Source of the DNA: Bugula neritina
Taxonomy: Eukaryota; Bryozoa; Gymnolaemata; Cheilostomatida; Bugulidae
DNA length: 35,000 bases
NCBI GenBank assembly: GCA_964035545.1
Contig: OZ037772.1
Span: forward strand, 7,448,389 to 7,483,388
Direction of reading: 5' to 3'
How positions within the stretch are numbered: the stretch's first letter is position 1
The DNA's letters: not shown here
Text below: more model-generated notes on this DNA
Database searches by the model: none
Told to the model about the DNA's origin: nothing
The model's input: the letters and a program-made list of their open reading frames with translations, nothing else

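Noticed and set aside
1006-35000. Several separate cysteine-rich genes or bacterial-style short ORFs
   Set aside because: The short minus-strand open frames are exons with flanking intron. Phase continuity at 57 junctions without any stop argues for one transcript.
1006-35000. Assignment as an Eph receptor, laminin, EGF-repeat or TNF-receptor gene
   Set aside because: No kinase, ligand-binding or membrane domain is in the window, and the cysteine spacing differs from EGF and laminin EGF-like repeats. Only the Ephrin_rec_like / GCC2_GCC3 type resemblance is supportable.

Overview
This is eukaryotic, almost certainly invertebrate animal, DNA. The window lies inside one enormous multi-exon gene on the minus strand. 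I assembled 58 exons between 35000 and 1006 by hand, using GT..AG borders and the cysteine pattern. They join with consistent phase at all 57 junctions into about 8.75 kb (roughly 2,917 codons) of open frame. Exon 1 runs off the right edge. No start codon with signal peptide and no terminal exon was found, so both protein ends lie outside. Exons average about 150 bp and sit in AT-rich introns of roughly 80 to 2,040 bp. The phylum cannot be fixed from the sequence alone.

The protein is a string of short cysteine modules of the type CxxG[YF]YCPxG...CPxGTYxNxTG...CxxCxxG[YF]C. This is the growth-factor-receptor-like fold annotated as Ephrin_rec_like or GCC2_GCC3. I see no kinase, transmembrane, EGF, CUB or other domain in the window. 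It should be an extracellular, heavily disulfide-bonded, N-glycosylated rod. Function is unknown.

The main new observation is a higher-order repeat. The modules are organised into super-repeats of about 690 residues (13 to 15 exons, 7.3 to 8.1 kb of DNA). Measured from one conserved boundary, three complete units are 701, 685 and 690 codons. A fourth unit is cut by the left edge or by divergence, and a more divergent partial unit lies at the right. Corresponding exons share motif islands (TTYSTEF, PVVLYNSS, GVDRP, DG[ST]TGD[IV]CP) in the same order, while introns have diverged and some intron positions and phases differ.

Layout: 34856-31422, exons 1-6 (divergent partial unit). 30939-23280, super-repeat 1 (exons 7-21). 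22358-15945, super-repeat 2 (exons 22-34). 15533-8301, super-repeat 3 (exons 35-48). 7796-1006, super-repeat 4, partial (exons 49-58). 1-1005 is downstream intron.

The introns hold a tRNA-derived SINE family (two nearly full copies, one shorter copy, two fragments), a 5'-truncated LINE tail and about ten minisatellites or microsatellites. Several minisatellites abut exons and multiply splice-site sequence: a 47-bp array repeating a donor at exon 54, a 16-bp array repeating an acceptor at exon 9, and a 12-bp AG-free array in front of exon 2.
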